The notes: generated by a model not told the origin, from the letters alone. Counted from the first letter of the stretch, positions 1 to 9,001 are shown. The stretch: DNA of 64,000 bases from VRUE01 sp963844395 (GCA_963844395.1 CAWJNX010000002.1:248001-312000); one strand, 5' to 3'. Translations and numbers: made by a program.

Positions 1-294
1 CAGCGGCTTGCCCGCCTCGGCGGCGATCGTCAGCGCCAGGTCCTCGAGCCGCTCGCCGACCAGCTCGGCGGCCCGATCGAGGACCGCGGCGCGCTCGTGC
101 TGCGGAAAGCCCGCCTCGAACGCCTCCTGGGCCCCCCGCACCGCTTTGTCGACCAGCGCGGCGTCGCCTCTCGGCACCCGGCCCACGACGGTCCCGTCGT
201 AGGGGCTCAGAACCTCGTCCCACTCGCCGGTCTCCATCCACTCGCCCGCGGCGAGGAGCTTGTGGTCGACCGCCCGAACCGTCTGCGTCGCCAT
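1..294 (-). CDS. Aldehyde dehydrogenase family protein, N-terminal part
   Basis: The reverse strand opens with an ATG at 294 and stays open to the window edge. The 98 readable residues begin MATQTVRAVDHK and contain the blocks SPYDGTVVGRVPRGD, AFEAGFPQHERAAVLDRAAEL and AAEAGKPL. This is the usual start of NAD(P)-dependent aldehyde dehydrogenases: the FNPATGE-like strand, then the helix ending in EAGKP. The catalytic Cys and Glu lie outside the window, so substrate cannot be judged. It is transcribed away from the SpoIID-like gene, and the roughly 130 bp between the two starts must hold both promoters. Confidence 0.8.
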   Translation of the reverse strand, partial: MATQTVRAVDHKLLAAGEWMETGEWDEVLSPYDGTVVGRVPRGDAALVDKAVRGAQEAFEAGFPQHERAAVLDRAAELVGERLEDLALTIAAEAGKPL

Positions 295-401
295 GCCGAT
301 CTCCTTCTCGGTTGAGTTGTTTCAGCCTAGTGCAGGCCGCGACTCGCCCAAGGCGAATCTGTTGTTCGCGACAGATGTCCTGGATCCGCCCAACCCTCCC
401 C

Positions 402-433
402 TTGTCTCGCATTCCTCTCGGTATGCGAGACAA
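402..433. repeat. Perfect 11-bp inverted repeat covering the SpoIID-like start codon
   Basis: Arms 402-412 (TTGTCTCGCAT) and 423-433 (ATGCGAGACAA) are perfect complements around a 10-nt loop. The right arm includes the proposed ATG at 423. In RNA this would hide the start codon in a hairpin; in DNA it could be an operator. No clear ribosome binding site precedes the ATG. Confidence 0.5.
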
Positions 434-1595
434 AGGCGCCACACTGGCCGCGATCGTGGCGATGGTCGCCATGCTTTTCGCCCCCGGCGCCAAAGCGAGC
501 GTCAGCTGGATCGTCAAGGGACGCGGCTTCGGCCACGGCGTCGGCATGAGCCAGTACGGCGCCTACGGCTTCGCCAAGCACGGACGGGGCTACCGCTCCA
601 TCCTCGCTCACTATTACCGAGGCACGAGGCTCGAGCGGTTGCCCGGCTCGCGGGTAGTCCGTGTCCTGCTCGACATCTCGGGGGGCGACGTCGGCTTCAG
701 CGGCGCGACCAGCGCCTGCGGCCGCTCGCTTTCGGCGGGGCGGAGCTATGAGGCTCACCGCGGCAGCGGCGGCGTGCGGCTGCGCAGCTCGAATGGGCGC
801 CCAATCGCAAACTGCGGGGCCCGCCTGCGAGCAGCGGGCAACGGGCAGATCGCAATCGCTGGCGACGACCGCTACCACGGCGCGCTCGAGGTGGTGCCGA
901 CCGAGAGCGACGCCGGCTCACTCAACGTCATCAACGCGGTCCCCATCGACCAGTATCTGAAGGGTGTGATCCCAAACGAGTCGCCCGCCTCCTGGCCGCA
1001 GGCGGCGCTGCGGGCGCAGGCCGTCGCCGCTCGCTCCTACGCGCTCAGCGTCCAGGTGGACGGCAACGGCTTCGACCTCTACGACACCGTTGCCAGCCAG
1101 GTATACGACGGAATTTCCAGCGAGGAGTCCTCAACCAACGCGGCCGCCGAAGCGACCAAGGGCGAGGTCCTCAAGTACGGCGGAGAGATCGCCGAGACCT
1201 TTTTCTCCGCCTGCTCGGGGGGCCACACCGAGAGCGTCCAGAACGTCTTCTTCGGCCCGGCAGTCCCGTACCTGGTCGGCGTTCCCGACCCCTACGACCA
1301 CTACTGCCCCCTCCACACCTGGACGCTGCGCTTCAGCGGAGCGGAGATCAGCTCCGAGCTCGGTGGTTACCTGAACGGAAAGCTGAAGCGGATAGTCGTG
1401 ACCAAGCGCGGAGCCTCACCGCGAATCGTCCAGGCAAGGCTCTACGGCACCGGCGGCGTCACCAGCATTCGTGGCGACCAGCTCGCCGCGGCCTTGGGCG
1501 GATATGACCGCTGGATGCACTTCGTCAAGTTGATCGACGGCAAGCCGGTCGGTGGCGGCAACCCCCCCGGCCCGGTGGGCGGTGTGGCGGGGTAG
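423..1595 (+). CDS. SpoIID/LytB domain secreted protein
   Basis: The 390-residue protein has a signal peptide right after the chosen ATG (MRDKGATLAAIVAMVAMLF, ending GAKAS). A longer in-frame ORF starts at 312, but its extra N-terminus is not signal-like. The mature part starts with GRGFGHGVGMSQYGAYGFA and continues with NVINAVPIDQYLKGVIPNE and ALRAQAVAARSYAL, then an SACSGG block. This is the SpoIID/LytB domain, known in Bacillus as a peptidoglycan lytic transglycosylase or amidase enhancer. In a non-sporulating actinobacterium it most likely remodels cell wall outside the membrane. The C-terminal 100 residues carry no recognised domain, and the last residues are Gly/Pro rich. The family call is secure; the exact enzymatic role is not. 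Confidence 0.85.
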   Translation: MRDKGATLAAIVAMVAMLFAPGAKASVSWIVKGRGFGHGVGMSQYGAYGFAKHGRGYRSILAHYYRGTRLERLPGSRVVRVLLDISGGDVGFSGATSACGRSLSAGRSYEAHRGSGGVRLRSSNGRPIANCGARLRAAGNGQIAIAGDDRYHGALEVVPTESDAGSLNVINAVPIDQYLKGVIPNESPASWPQAALRAQAVAARSYALSVQVDGNGFDLYDTVASQVYDGISSEESSTNAAAEATKGEVLKYGGEIAETFFSACSGGHTESVQNVFFGPAVPYLVGVPDPYDHYCPLHTWTLRFSGAEISSELGGYLNGKLKRIVVTKRGASPRIVQARLYGTGGVTSIRGDQLAAALGGYDRWMHFVKLIDGKPVGGGNPPGPVGGVAG

Positions 1596-1619
1596 GAGGT
1601 CGGAACCTTCTATCTGCCC

Positions 1620-2609
1620 TCAGCCGTCTGAGTAGGGCTGGATCGGGATGCCGTGGTCGGTTTCTCGCATGCCCAGCTCATAGGCCGCGCCGGCGGACAG
1701 GGTGAGCGTGCGAGGGGGCGTCGCGGGCTGTTCAATCGTCAGCTCGAGGTCGCTGACCGAGCAGTTGATCGTGTTGTGCTCCGGCCCTTTGGGGTCGGCA
1801 TAGACCCAGCCGACGAAGTCCTTGCGAGGCGCCGAGACCCGGCCGCGGACGACGATGTCCTTGCCGGGGAGGACGAAGGAGCAGGCGCCGGCCGACTCGT
1901 CGATGGAGGCCGAGCGGATCTTCCCGAAGCCACCGAGGCGGTGAGTCTCGCCATCCAGCATCAGCATCCCCGAAGGGAGCCACGGGGTCGTCCGGCGCCC
2001 GAGTTTGATCCGCGCCGCGCCTGCGTCGAAGTAGGTGTCCGGCGATCCCTCGAAGCCGGTTCCCTCCAGCCAGACCCAGCGCTCGGCGTGCTCGCTGCCC
2101 CAGTTGTGGCCGATCATCCCCGGCCAGCCGGCGAGATCGATCCTTTCGCCGCCGATCTCCAGGCTTCCGTCGAAACGCGCGTTCGGGTAGGGCGCGACGA
2201 ACTTGGTGCGCGGGACCGGCGCCCCATAGAGCCAGTCGGCCGGCAGGTACTTGCAGGGCTCGGCGTCGCCGCTGAAGCTGAAGTCCCAGGAAGCCGCGAC
2301 CGCTTCGGTAGCGATCGCGCCGCTGGCCCGGCCCGGGCCGATCTCCGCGCCATCGACGCGGATCCAGGAACCGGCCGGCGCCGATAGCTCGGCGGCCGGG
2401 ACAGTCACCTTGGTGGCGCGCGGCGCCTCCGCCTCGCGGTCGAAGAGCGTGAACCAGATCGAGGCGTTCGGCTCAGCTCCTGGCCGCTTGTGCACGGTGT
2501 GTCGGATCCAAATGCCCTGCCCTCCCCCGGGCCGGCATGCCTTTATGTAGAAGCTCTCGTAGTGGCCGGCCTTGATCGCCACGCGCGGAAACCGAGCCCC
2601 TTGATCCAT
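1620..2609 (-). CDS. CrtC/AttH-like lipocalin-fold protein
   Basis: This is a 329-residue soluble protein without a signal peptide. Near residue 180 it has GMIGHNWGSEHAERWVWLEG, which resembles the HNWG block of the AttH/CrtC (carotenoid 1,2-hydratase-like) putative lipocalin fold. The N-terminal half has many aromatic and Gly positions compatible with a beta-rich fold (GHYESFYIKACRP, GIWIRHTVHKRPG). In CrtC the fold hydrates carotenoids, but no carotenoid genes are nearby, so substrate is open. It lies 40 bp downstream of ychF in the same direction and may be cotranscribed with it. The call rests on one visual motif and needs a profile search. Confidence 0.5.
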   Translation of the reverse strand: MDQGARFPRVAIKAGHYESFYIKACRPGGGQGIWIRHTVHKRPGAEPNASIWFTLFDREAEAPRATKVTVPAAELSAPAGSWIRVDGAEIGPGRASGAIATEAVAASWDFSFSGDAEPCKYLPADWLYGAPVPRTKFVAPYPNARFDGSLEIGGERIDLAGWPGMIGHNWGSEHAERWVWLEGTGFEGSPDTYFDAGAARIKLGRRTTPWLPSGMLMLDGETHRLGGFGKIRSASIDESAGACSFVLPGKDIVVRGRVSAPRKDFVGWVYADPKGPEHNTINCSVSDLELTIEQPATPPRTLTLSAGAAYELGMRETDHGIPIQPYSDG

Positions 2610-2649
2610 GGGCGAAACACTAGAGCCCGGGAACCCAGCCGGTTCGGCC

Positions 2650-3723
2650 CTACACCTTGATCGTGATTACGTCGCCATCCTGCACGACGTAGTCGCGTCC
2701 CTCGATCCGCAGCAGACCGCGGTCGCGGGCGGACGCGTAACCGCCGCACTCGACCAGTTGCTCCCAGCCGATCACCTCGGCTTTGACGAAGGCTTCCTGG
2801 ATCTCGGTGTGGATCGTGCCCGCCGCCTCCCAGGCGGTGGCGCCGCGGCGCAGCGGCCGGGCGACCGCTTCCTTGTTCTCGCCGGCGGTGAAGAAGGTGA
2901 TCAGCTCGAGCAGATCGTAGGCGGCGCGGACGAGGCGGTCGAGGCCCGAGCCCTCGACCCCGTAGGACTCGCGCATCTCCTTCGCTTCGGCGGGCTCCAG
3001 CTCGGCCAGCTCGTTCTCGATCCGGGCGCTGACCGCGACCACGCCGGCGCCGATCGCCCCGGCATGGGAGGCGACGGCCTCGGGCGCCTCGGCGTCGTCC
3101 TCGTCGACGTTGGCGACATAGAGGATCGGCTTCGTGGTCAGCGCCTGCAGGTTGCGCGCCGCGTTGGGGGCGGCGTCGGGGACCGGGATCGAGCGCGCCG
3201 GGCGCCCCGCCGCGAGCTCGTCGTGCACGGCCTGCAACCAGTCCCGCTCGGCGATCGCCTCGGCGTCGCCGGTCTTGGCCTGCTTGGCGACCCGTTCCAG
3301 CCGCCGCTCCGCCTGCTCGTAGTCGGAGAGGACCAGCTCGGTCTCGATCGTCTCGATGTCGGCGAGCGGGTCGACGCGGCCGTCGGGATGGGGGACGCCG
3401 CTGTCGGCGTGGCAGCGGACGACGTGGCAGATCGCGTCGGTCTCGCGGATCGAGGCGAGGAAGCGGTTGCCGAGACCCTCCCCCTCCGAGGCGCCCTTGA
3501 CCAAGCCGGCGATGTCATGGAAGAAGATCGTCGCCGGCACCAGCTCGGAGCTGCCGACCGTCTCGCCGACACGCTCGAGCCGCTCGTCCGGCACCTGGGC
3601 AATTGCCACGTTCGGCTCGATCGTCGTGAACGGATAGTCGCCCATCTGGGCGCCCCCTTTGGTCAACGCGTTGAACAGCGTCGACTTGCCGGCATTCGGC
3701 AGCCCGACGATCCCGATCTTCAT
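2650..3723 (-). CDS. ychF: YchF/OLA1 family P-loop ATPase/GTPase
   Basis: The 357-residue protein has the full YchF layout. The N-terminal TRAFAC G domain starts MKIGIVGLPNAGKSTLFNALT (G1), followed by the DIAGLVKGASEGEGLGNRFL G3/switch region and VDEDDAEAPE. A helical insert follows, and a C-terminal TGS domain ends in RDYVVQDGDVITIKV. The position expected to carry NxxE rather than NKxD reads YVANVDED, consistent with the ATP preference reported for YchF. It is a ribosome-associated, redox- and stress-linked translation factor. The ATG at 3723 overlaps the stop of the upstream PAP2 gene (ATGA), so the two are translationally coupled. Length is normal (about 360). Confidence 0.96.
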   Translation of the reverse strand: MKIGIVGLPNAGKSTLFNALTKGGAQMGDYPFTTIEPNVAIAQVPDERLERVGETVGSSELVPATIFFHDIAGLVKGASEGEGLGNRFLASIRETDAICHVVRCHADSGVPHPDGRVDPLADIETIETELVLSDYEQAERRLERVAKQAKTGDAEAIAERDWLQAVHDELAAGRPARSIPVPDAAPNAARNLQALTTKPILYVANVDEDDAEAPEAVASHAGAIGAGVVAVSARIENELAELEPAEAKEMRESYGVEGSGLDRLVRAAYDLLELITFFTAGENKEAVARPLRRGATAWEAAGTIHTEIQEAFVKAEVIGWEQLVECGGYASARDRGLLRIEGRDYVVQDGDVITIKV

Positions 3724-4214
3724 AGCGAGAGCGGCACGATCAGGCCAAGCGCGATGCCGATCACAGCGCCGACGATGACGTCGGACGGATAGTGCATCCC
3801 GAGGTAGGGACGGCCAAGGGCAAGAGCAAAGGCAAGGAGGAAGGCGATGGCCCCCACCGGCTCGACCCGAGTCATCGCCGTAGCGACCGCAAACGACGAA
3901 GTCGCATGCGCCGACGGAAAGCTCAGAGAGCTGGGCGCCCCGCCAAGCGGCGGCAGCCCCTCCAACACAGGCCGAGGCCGCCGCACCACCAGCTTCACGA
4001 GGTAGTTCAACCCGATCGCAACCGGCGCAAGCACCGCACAGATCAACCACCCCTCCCGATTTCCGGGATCGACAGCAGCAAGAACGAGTCCGATCACCAA
4101 CCAGATCGCCCCATGGTTCCCAGCTCTCCCCAAACCTCTCGCAGCTCTCTCCGCCGCGGGCGAGTGGCCCGTGGTTCGCATGACGTGGAGGATTCTCAGG
4201 TCGATCTCGTGCAT
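3720..4214 (-). CDS. PAP2 family membrane phosphatase
   Basis: The 164-residue protein has several hydrophobic helices and the three type-2 phosphatidic acid phosphatase motifs: KLVVRRPRP (C1), PSAHATSSFAVA (C2) and GRPYLGMHYPSDVIVGAVIG (C3, with the catalytic His). It probably dephosphorylates lipid phosphates such as undecaprenyl pyrophosphate or phosphatidic acid at the membrane; substrate cannot be read from sequence. The ATG at 4214 (MHEIDLRILHV) is preferred over an upstream in-frame start because the extra residues are encoded by the inverted repeat at 4251-4303 and look non-coding. It overlaps ychF by 4 bp. Confidence 0.85.
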   Translation of the reverse strand: MHEIDLRILHVMRTTGHSPAAERAARGLGRAGNHGAIWLVIGLVLAAVDPGNREGWLICAVLAPVAIGLNYLVKLVVRRPRPVLEGLPPLGGAPSSLSFPSAHATSSFAVATAMTRVEPVGAIAFLLAFALALGRPYLGMHYPSDVIVGAVIGIALGLIVPLSL

Positions 4215-4250
4215 CGGCGGGCCACAATAGGCGTTGCTCGGGCGGGTGGC

Positions 4251-4303
4251 ATGGAGGTGGGGTCCTCGCCCACAGCTTGCGAGGACGAGGACCCCATCTC
4301 CAT
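4251..4303. repeat. 18-bp inverted repeat between divergent genes
   Basis: Arms 4251-4268 and 4286-4303 match at 17 of 18 positions around a 17-nt spacer. The core is GGGTCCTCG against CGAGGACCC. It sits between the start codons of the PAP2 gene (leftward) and the BtrH-like gene (rightward), so it could be a shared operator or the stem of an untranslated-region hairpin. Confidence 0.6.
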
Positions 4304-4336
4304 GACAGGACCCGCTCGCCCTACGCTTCGTCCCTA

Positions 4337-5311
4337 ATGTCATTCGTCCCGAACTACACCCACACCCCCGGCCACCACTGCGGCTCGACCGCCCTCCGCA
4401 ACCTCCTCAACTTCCACAACGTCGAGATCAGCGAGGAGATGGCCTTCGGCCTCGGGGCCGGTGCCTGCTTCTACTACGTGACGATCGAGGACGCCTCCCC
4501 GAGCCGCTGGTTCAATGGCCGCACCGCCCGGCTCGAGGAGAACTTCGCCGAGCTGACCGGCGCGGCGCTGCAGCTGCGCACCTTCGAGCCGGGTGACGCC
4601 TGGCAAGCGGCGCGTCGAGAAGTCGACGCCGGCAAACCGGTCCTGCTTCTCACCGACCTGTTCTACCTTGATCACTACGGCAACTCGGCCCACTTCCCCG
4701 GCCACGCGGTCGTCCTCGCCGGTTATGACGAGGAGACGGCGTACCTCTCAGACACCGGCTTCGAGGAGCTGCAGACGACCCGGCTCGAGAACCTCGACCG
4801 GGCGCGTCACAGTGACCATCCGGCCTACCCGCTCGCCGGCCACATGTTCACGGTCACCGAGGAGATTGCCAGCGAGGGGCTGCGCGATGCGATCCCGGCC
4901 GCGATTGAGCGCGCCGCGGGGGCGATGATGGAACCCGAATTCCCCCGCTTCTCCGGCCTCGACGCCGTCCGCCGCCTCGCCGAGGAGGCCGGATCGTGGC
5001 CGGAGGTAGCCGCGGAGTGGCAGTGGTGCGCTCGCTTCGGCTACCAGGTGATCGAGCGGCGCGGCACCGGCGGCGGCGCCTTTCGCCTCATGTACTCGCG
5101 CTTCCTCGAGCAAGCCGGTCGCCCCGAGGCCTCCTTCGCCGCCGAGGCGGCGGCTCGCTGGACCGATCTCGCAACGGCCCTCCACGCCGCCAGCGAGCGG
5201 GACGACCCGGACCCGGATCTCTGGCGCCAGGTTGACGCCGCAGCAGGCCGCGTCGCCGAGGCCGAGGAACGTCTCTGGGCCGCTTTGGCTACTCCGTCAT
5301 CACCGACCTAG
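4337..5311 (+). CDS. BtrH N-terminal/DUF4872-type protein (papain-like fold)
   Basis: The 324-residue protein starts MSFVPNYTHTPGHHCGSTALRNLL. The early GxHCGSTALRN block matches the BtrH N-terminal family, a cysteine peptidase-like or acyltransferase fold in which Cys sits at the head of a helix. A matching His is in SAHFPGHAVVLAGYDEE, followed by AYLSDTGFEELQ, as in C39/papain-like proteins. BtrH itself transfers an amino-acylated side chain in butirosin synthesis. Here there is no antibiotic cluster, so the substrate is unknown. The C-terminal half (from about residue 190) is helical and resembles DUF4872. The start is chosen at 4337 because upstream in-frame codons read through the inverted repeat. 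Confidence 0.7.
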   Translation: MSFVPNYTHTPGHHCGSTALRNLLNFHNVEISEEMAFGLGAGACFYYVTIEDASPSRWFNGRTARLEENFAELTGAALQLRTFEPGDAWQAARREVDAGKPVLLLTDLFYLDHYGNSAHFPGHAVVLAGYDEETAYLSDTGFEELQTTRLENLDRARHSDHPAYPLAGHMFTVTEEIASEGLRDAIPAAIERAAGAMMEPEFPRFSGLDAVRRLAEEAGSWPEVAAEWQWCARFGYQVIERRGTGGGAFRLMYSRFLEQAGRPEASFAAEAAARWTDLATALHAASERDDPDPDLWRQVDAAAGRVAEAEERLWAALATPSSPT

Positions 5312-5396
5312 GAAGCCGGCGGACTCCGTCCTGTACCGTTTCTAGTTGCGGGAGGCGGGTATTGCTTAATGGAACCCGTCTTTTGAGGAGAGCTAC

Positions 5397-8309
5397 ATGA
5401 GAGGTATGGCACGCCTGGTTGGGCTGCTCGCGCTCACCGCCGCATTCTTTGTCCTTCCGCTAGGTGTTTCGGCCGCTGTAGCCGACACCACCGACATCAT
5501 CGAGGAACAACATACGCCTCCGAACGACGAAGACGGGTTCCAGGCCGGAACCTGCATCTCCGACGAACCGGTCAAATGCTCGGCCGAGACTCCCCCACTC
5601 TGGTACGAACAGGCAGCTGGCCACCCGCCGATCGGCTTCACTCAGTACATCATCCGGCACGACGACGTACTGTCACCCTTCGGGCTCCTGCAGCCGATCG
5701 AAGAGCCGATTGCCGGAAGGTCGATTAAAACGCTGCGCATCGACACCCCGACCGGACTGACGGTCAACCCCGAGGCCACGCCGCGGTGCCCGCTCGCCGA
5801 CTTCGAACGGATCGTCGTAGTCGAAGGGAAACCGCTTCGCATTCCAAACTGTCCGCCGGAGACGATCGTCGGGCGAGAGGAAGTGACGCTGGTCGTCAAC
5901 ACCGCGGGTGTCGTCCCCGCTCCCTCACCGCCATTCCCAGCCGGGAGCTTCCTGCCGAAAGGCTTCGTACTGCCGCCGGATCCCGCCAAAGGCACCAGGG
6001 TCCCGGTCTACAACATTGAGCCCAAAGAAGGCGAACCGGCTCTCTTCGGGTTCGTCATCGCCTTCGAGAAAGTCGTCTTCCTCGAAACTGAAGTGGCGTG
6101 GGAGAGCGACTATCACGGCAGCTTCGTGATCAAACCTCCCCCTCCCTCGGCGCCGTTCTCGACCCTGAAAAGCCGCCTCGTCAGCCTCGGGCGATCCGGG
6201 GACGGGACGTTCCTGACCCTGCCGACCACCTGCTTCGACCCGGCCACGGGCGTCTACTCGACCTTCTTCCGAGCCGAGTCGGTGGAAGAACCGAATCCCA
6301 ACTTCCCGATCGGCTCGACGCGGGTGGAGGCCAAACTGCCACCCGGCGTCAGGATCGAAGGCTGCGACAAAGTCCCCTTCGAACCGTCGCTCGAAGTCTC
6401 GCCGGGAACCGATCGGGTCAACTCGCCGGCGGCGCCGGCCGTCACGGTCAAACTCCCGTTCCGGCCGAATCCCGAGGGCCTCGAACAGTCCCATGTACGC
6501 AACGCCGATGTTGTCCTCCCGGCCGGGATGGGCCTGAACCCGTCCGCGGCGCCCGGGCTGCAGGCCTGCACGAACGAGCAGTTCGCCAAAGGCACGCGGA
6601 ACCCGGTGACCTGTCCGCTCGGATCGAAGATCGGGACGGCTGAGGTTGAAACGCAGCCGCTCCCAGCCGGCGCCCTGAAAGGGAACGTCTACCTCGGTCA
6701 GCAGATCGGTCGCGATCCGACCTCAGGCGAGATGTACCGGATCTTCATCAACCCGAAGTCCGATCGCTACGGGATCGACGTGCGGTTGATCGGCAACATC
6801 AAAGCCGACCCGGCGACGGGGCAGCTGACCACCAGCCTGAGGGAAAACCCACAGGTCCCGTTCGAATCCGTGACCTTGAAATTCGACCAGGACAAAGGTG
6901 TGCTGACCAGCCCGCCGACCTGCGGGCCGAACCAGACGACCAGCCGGATGGAACCGTGGGCTAGGCCGGGCACCTTTGAGACGCCCTCGAGCGAGTTCAA
7001 ACTCGCGTTGCTGCCGAACGGCGGGCCGTGCCCAGAGACCCTTGCGGGCCGTCCCTTCGACGTGACCTTCAAAGCAGGGCCGCGGAAAGCGAAAGCGCGT
7101 GCCTACAGCCCCGTCGACGTGACGATCACGCGGCCGGACGGCGCCCAGGAGATCAAGCGCGTCAACGTGAAGCTGCCTTCGGGCATGGTCGCCAAGCTGC
7201 GCGGCGTCAAATACTGCCCCGAGCAGAACATCGACGCCGGCCGCAACCAGAGCGGCGCCGAGGTGATTGCGAAACCGATCTGCCCCGACAACAGCTTCGT
7301 CGGCACCACCGGGATCGACTCCGGATCGGGCCCCAACCCGCTCCACGTCAACGGCAACGTCTACCTCGCCGGCCCTTACAAGGGTGCGCCGGTGAGCCTC
7401 GTGTTCGTGACCCCGGCGGTCGCCGGGCCGTTCGACCTCGGAGTGGTGATCGTCCGCGTCGCCCTCAACGTCAACCCGGAAACGGCTCGCGTCCACGCCG
7501 TGTCGGACACGATCCCCGACGTGTTCGGGGGCGCGAAGCTCGGCATCCGCAAGATCGACGTCTCGGTCACCCGGAAAAAGTTCACCCTCAACCCGACCAA
7601 CTGCCGTAAATCCAAGATCGCCTCCGACATCTTCGGCGGCGGCGCCAACCCGCTCGATCCGGCGAGTTGGTCGAAGACGAGCCCGGCGACCAAATTCCGC
7701 GCCAAGAAGTGCGGCAAGCTCAAGTTCCGGCCGAGCTTCCACGCCAAGATCCTCGGCGGCGAGAACCAGACCCACCGCACGGCCAACCCGAAGTTCCGGG
7801 CAGTCCTCGACGCGCGCAAGAACGACGCCAACGTGCGGCGGGCCGCGTTCATCCTGCCACGCGCGACGATCCTCGATCAGGCCCACATCAGGACGATCTG
7901 CACGAAAGTGCAGCTGGCCGCCAACGACTGCCCCAGGAAGGCGATCTACGGGCATGCCAAGGCGACCTCGCCGCTGATCAAAGGTCGTCTGAAAGGGCCG
8001 GTCTACCTGACCTCGTCCAAGAACCTGCTGCCCGACCTGCTGGTTGACCTGCGCGGCCAGGTGAACATCCACCTGCGCGGCGCGATCCTCTCGGAGAACG
8101 GTCGCCTCAAGACCGTGTTCCGCAAGGTGCCCGACGTCGCGGTCAATAAGTTCACGCTGACGATGAAAGGTGGCGAGCGGGGACTACTGGTCAACTCGGT
8201 GGACCTCTGCGACAGGCCCCGGGCGGGCTTCCTCAACCTGAAGGCGCAAAACGGCGATCGGGTGAAGAAGAACTTGCGGCTCAACATTCCAGCCTGCCGC
8301 AAGGGCTGA
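5397..8309 (+). CDS. Large secreted protein, lineage-specific family (paralogue of 43436-46246)
   Basis: This is a 970-residue exported protein of a family with no characterised member known to me. A signal peptide occupies residues 1-30 (LVGLLALTAAFFVLPLGVSAA). The ATG at 5397 has a good ribosome site (GAGGAG, about 7 nt upstream). The body is rich in short beta-like segments and paired Cys residues, with recurring phrases such as LPAGMGLNPSAAPGLQAC, CPLGSKIGTAEVETQPLP, GNVYLGQ and LPSGMVAKLRGVKYCPE. The C-terminal third contains LDQAHIRTICTKVQLAANDCP and GPVYLTSSKNLLPDLLVDLRGQVNIHL. The same phrases recur, diverged, in the 43436-46246 protein, so the two are paralogues. A beta-rich cell-surface or extracellular matrix protein is the likeliest role. 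It stands alone, with its own promoter region at 5312-5396. Confidence 0.85.
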   Translation: MRGMARLVGLLALTAAFFVLPLGVSAAVADTTDIIEEQHTPPNDEDGFQAGTCISDEPVKCSAETPPLWYEQAAGHPPIGFTQYIIRHDDVLSPFGLLQPIEEPIAGRSIKTLRIDTPTGLTVNPEATPRCPLADFERIVVVEGKPLRIPNCPPETIVGREEVTLVVNTAGVVPAPSPPFPAGSFLPKGFVLPPDPAKGTRVPVYNIEPKEGEPALFGFVIAFEKVVFLETEVAWESDYHGSFVIKPPPPSAPFSTLKSRLVSLGRSGDGTFLTLPTTCFDPATGVYSTFFRAESVEEPNPNFPIGSTRVEAKLPPGVRIEGCDKVPFEPSLEVSPGTDRVNSPAAPAVTVKLPFRPNPEGLEQSHVRNADVVLPAGMGLNPSAAPGLQACTNEQFAKGTRNPVTCPLGSKIGTAEVETQPLPAGALKGNVYLGQQIGRDPTSGEMYRIFINPKSDRYGIDVRLIGNIKADPATGQLTTSLRENPQVPFESVTLKFDQDKGVLTSPPTCGPNQTTSRMEPWARPGTFETPSSEFKLALLPNGGPCPETLAGRPFDVTFKAGPRKAKARAYSPVDVTITRPDGAQEIKRVNVKLPSGMVAKLRGVKYCPEQNIDAGRNQSGAEVIAKPICPDNSFVGTTGIDSGSGPNPLHVNGNVYLAGPYKGAPVSLVFVTPAVAGPFDLGVVIVRVALNVNPETARVHAVSDTIPDVFGGAKLGIRKIDVSVTRKKFTLNPTNCRKSKIASDIFGGGANPLDPASWSKTSPATKFRAKKCGKLKFRPSFHAKILGGENQTHRTANPKFRAVLDARKNDANVRRAAFILPRATILDQAHIRTICTKVQLAANDCPRKAIYGHAKATSPLIKGRLKGPVYLTSSKNLLPDLLVDLRGQVNIHLRGAILSENGRLKTVFRKVPDVAVNKFTLTMKGGERGLLVNSVDLCDRPRAGFLNLKAQNGDRVKKNLRLNIPACRKG

Positions 8310-8389
8310 GGTTGCGAATCAGGCGCGGCGAGCCGCCCAGCCCGCCGCGCCCTTCAGCCCTCCGCCCCGGTCTCGCCTCAGTCAAGGAC

Positions 8390-9001
8390 TCAGCGAGGCG
8401 TGAGCCGGGCGAAATAGCCGAACCAGTTGCCCGAGTGCTCCTCGTAGACGAGCTCGGCGGCAGCGGCCTGGGCTTTGAGCGAGGCGAGGGTGGTGAAGTG
8501 CGGGTCGCCGAACAGCTCGCCGACGACCAGGCGGCCACTGGGCCTCAGAACCCGGCGGATCTCCGCCAGGGCGGTGGCGCGGTCGGGGATCTCGCCGAGC
8601 ACCGCGGTGAGGACGACGGCGTCGATCGAGTCGTCCTCGTAGGACAGGGCCGTGGCGTCCCCCTGAGTGGGGACAACGTTCTCGAGGCCACGCTCCCCGG
8701 CGCGGCGCAGCGTGTGGTCGAGGAACTCCTGTTGGAGATCGAAGATCTCGACGGTCCCAACCGGCGCGACCCACTGGGCCAGGTCGAGGGTGTAATAGCC
8801 GGTCCCGGGGCCGATCTCGAGGATCCGCTCGCCCGGCTGCGGCCGCAGGACCGAGCGCAGCCGCTCGGGAGTGACGATCGGGTGCGGCGCTTCGACCCAA
8901 AAGCGCTGGCCATAGGGGCAGGCGGAGGGGTTCTTGCGCCACCAGAGGGCCGCGGCCAGGGTCGCCGCCCCCGCCGCTCCCCACAGGGTTCGGCCGCGCA
9001 T
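8390..9001 (-). CDS. Class I SAM-dependent methyltransferase
   Basis: This 203-residue protein carries the Rossmann methyltransferase motif I ILEIGPGTGYYTLDLA near residue 60, VEIFDLQQEFL (motif II), a GDATALSYEDDSIDAVVL region and EIRRVLRPSGRLVVGELF (post-motif III). The first 20 residues are hydrophobic (LWGAAGAATLAAALWW), so the enzyme may be membrane attached. Its substrate is unknown; the fold resembles the UbiE/Methyltransf_11 group. Start ATG at 9001 overlaps the stop of the upstream small gene (TGATG). It is the last gene of a three-gene operon with that small protein and methylmalonyl-CoA epimerase. Confidence 0.85.
   Translation of the reverse strand: MRGRTLWGAAGAATLAAALWWRKNPSACPYGQRFWVEAPHPIVTPERLRSVLRPQPGERILEIGPGTGYYTLDLAQWVAPVGTVEIFDLQQEFLDHTLRRAGERGLENVVPTQGDATALSYEDDSIDAVVLTAVLGEIPDRATALAEIRRVLRPSGRLVVGELFGDPHFTTLASLKAQAAAAELVYEEHSGNWFGYFARLTPR

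Noticed and set aside
4277..4336. Longer N-terminus for the BtrH-like protein starting at 4277
   Set aside because: The extra codons lie in the inverted repeat and do not match the conserved family start near PNYTHTPGHHCG.
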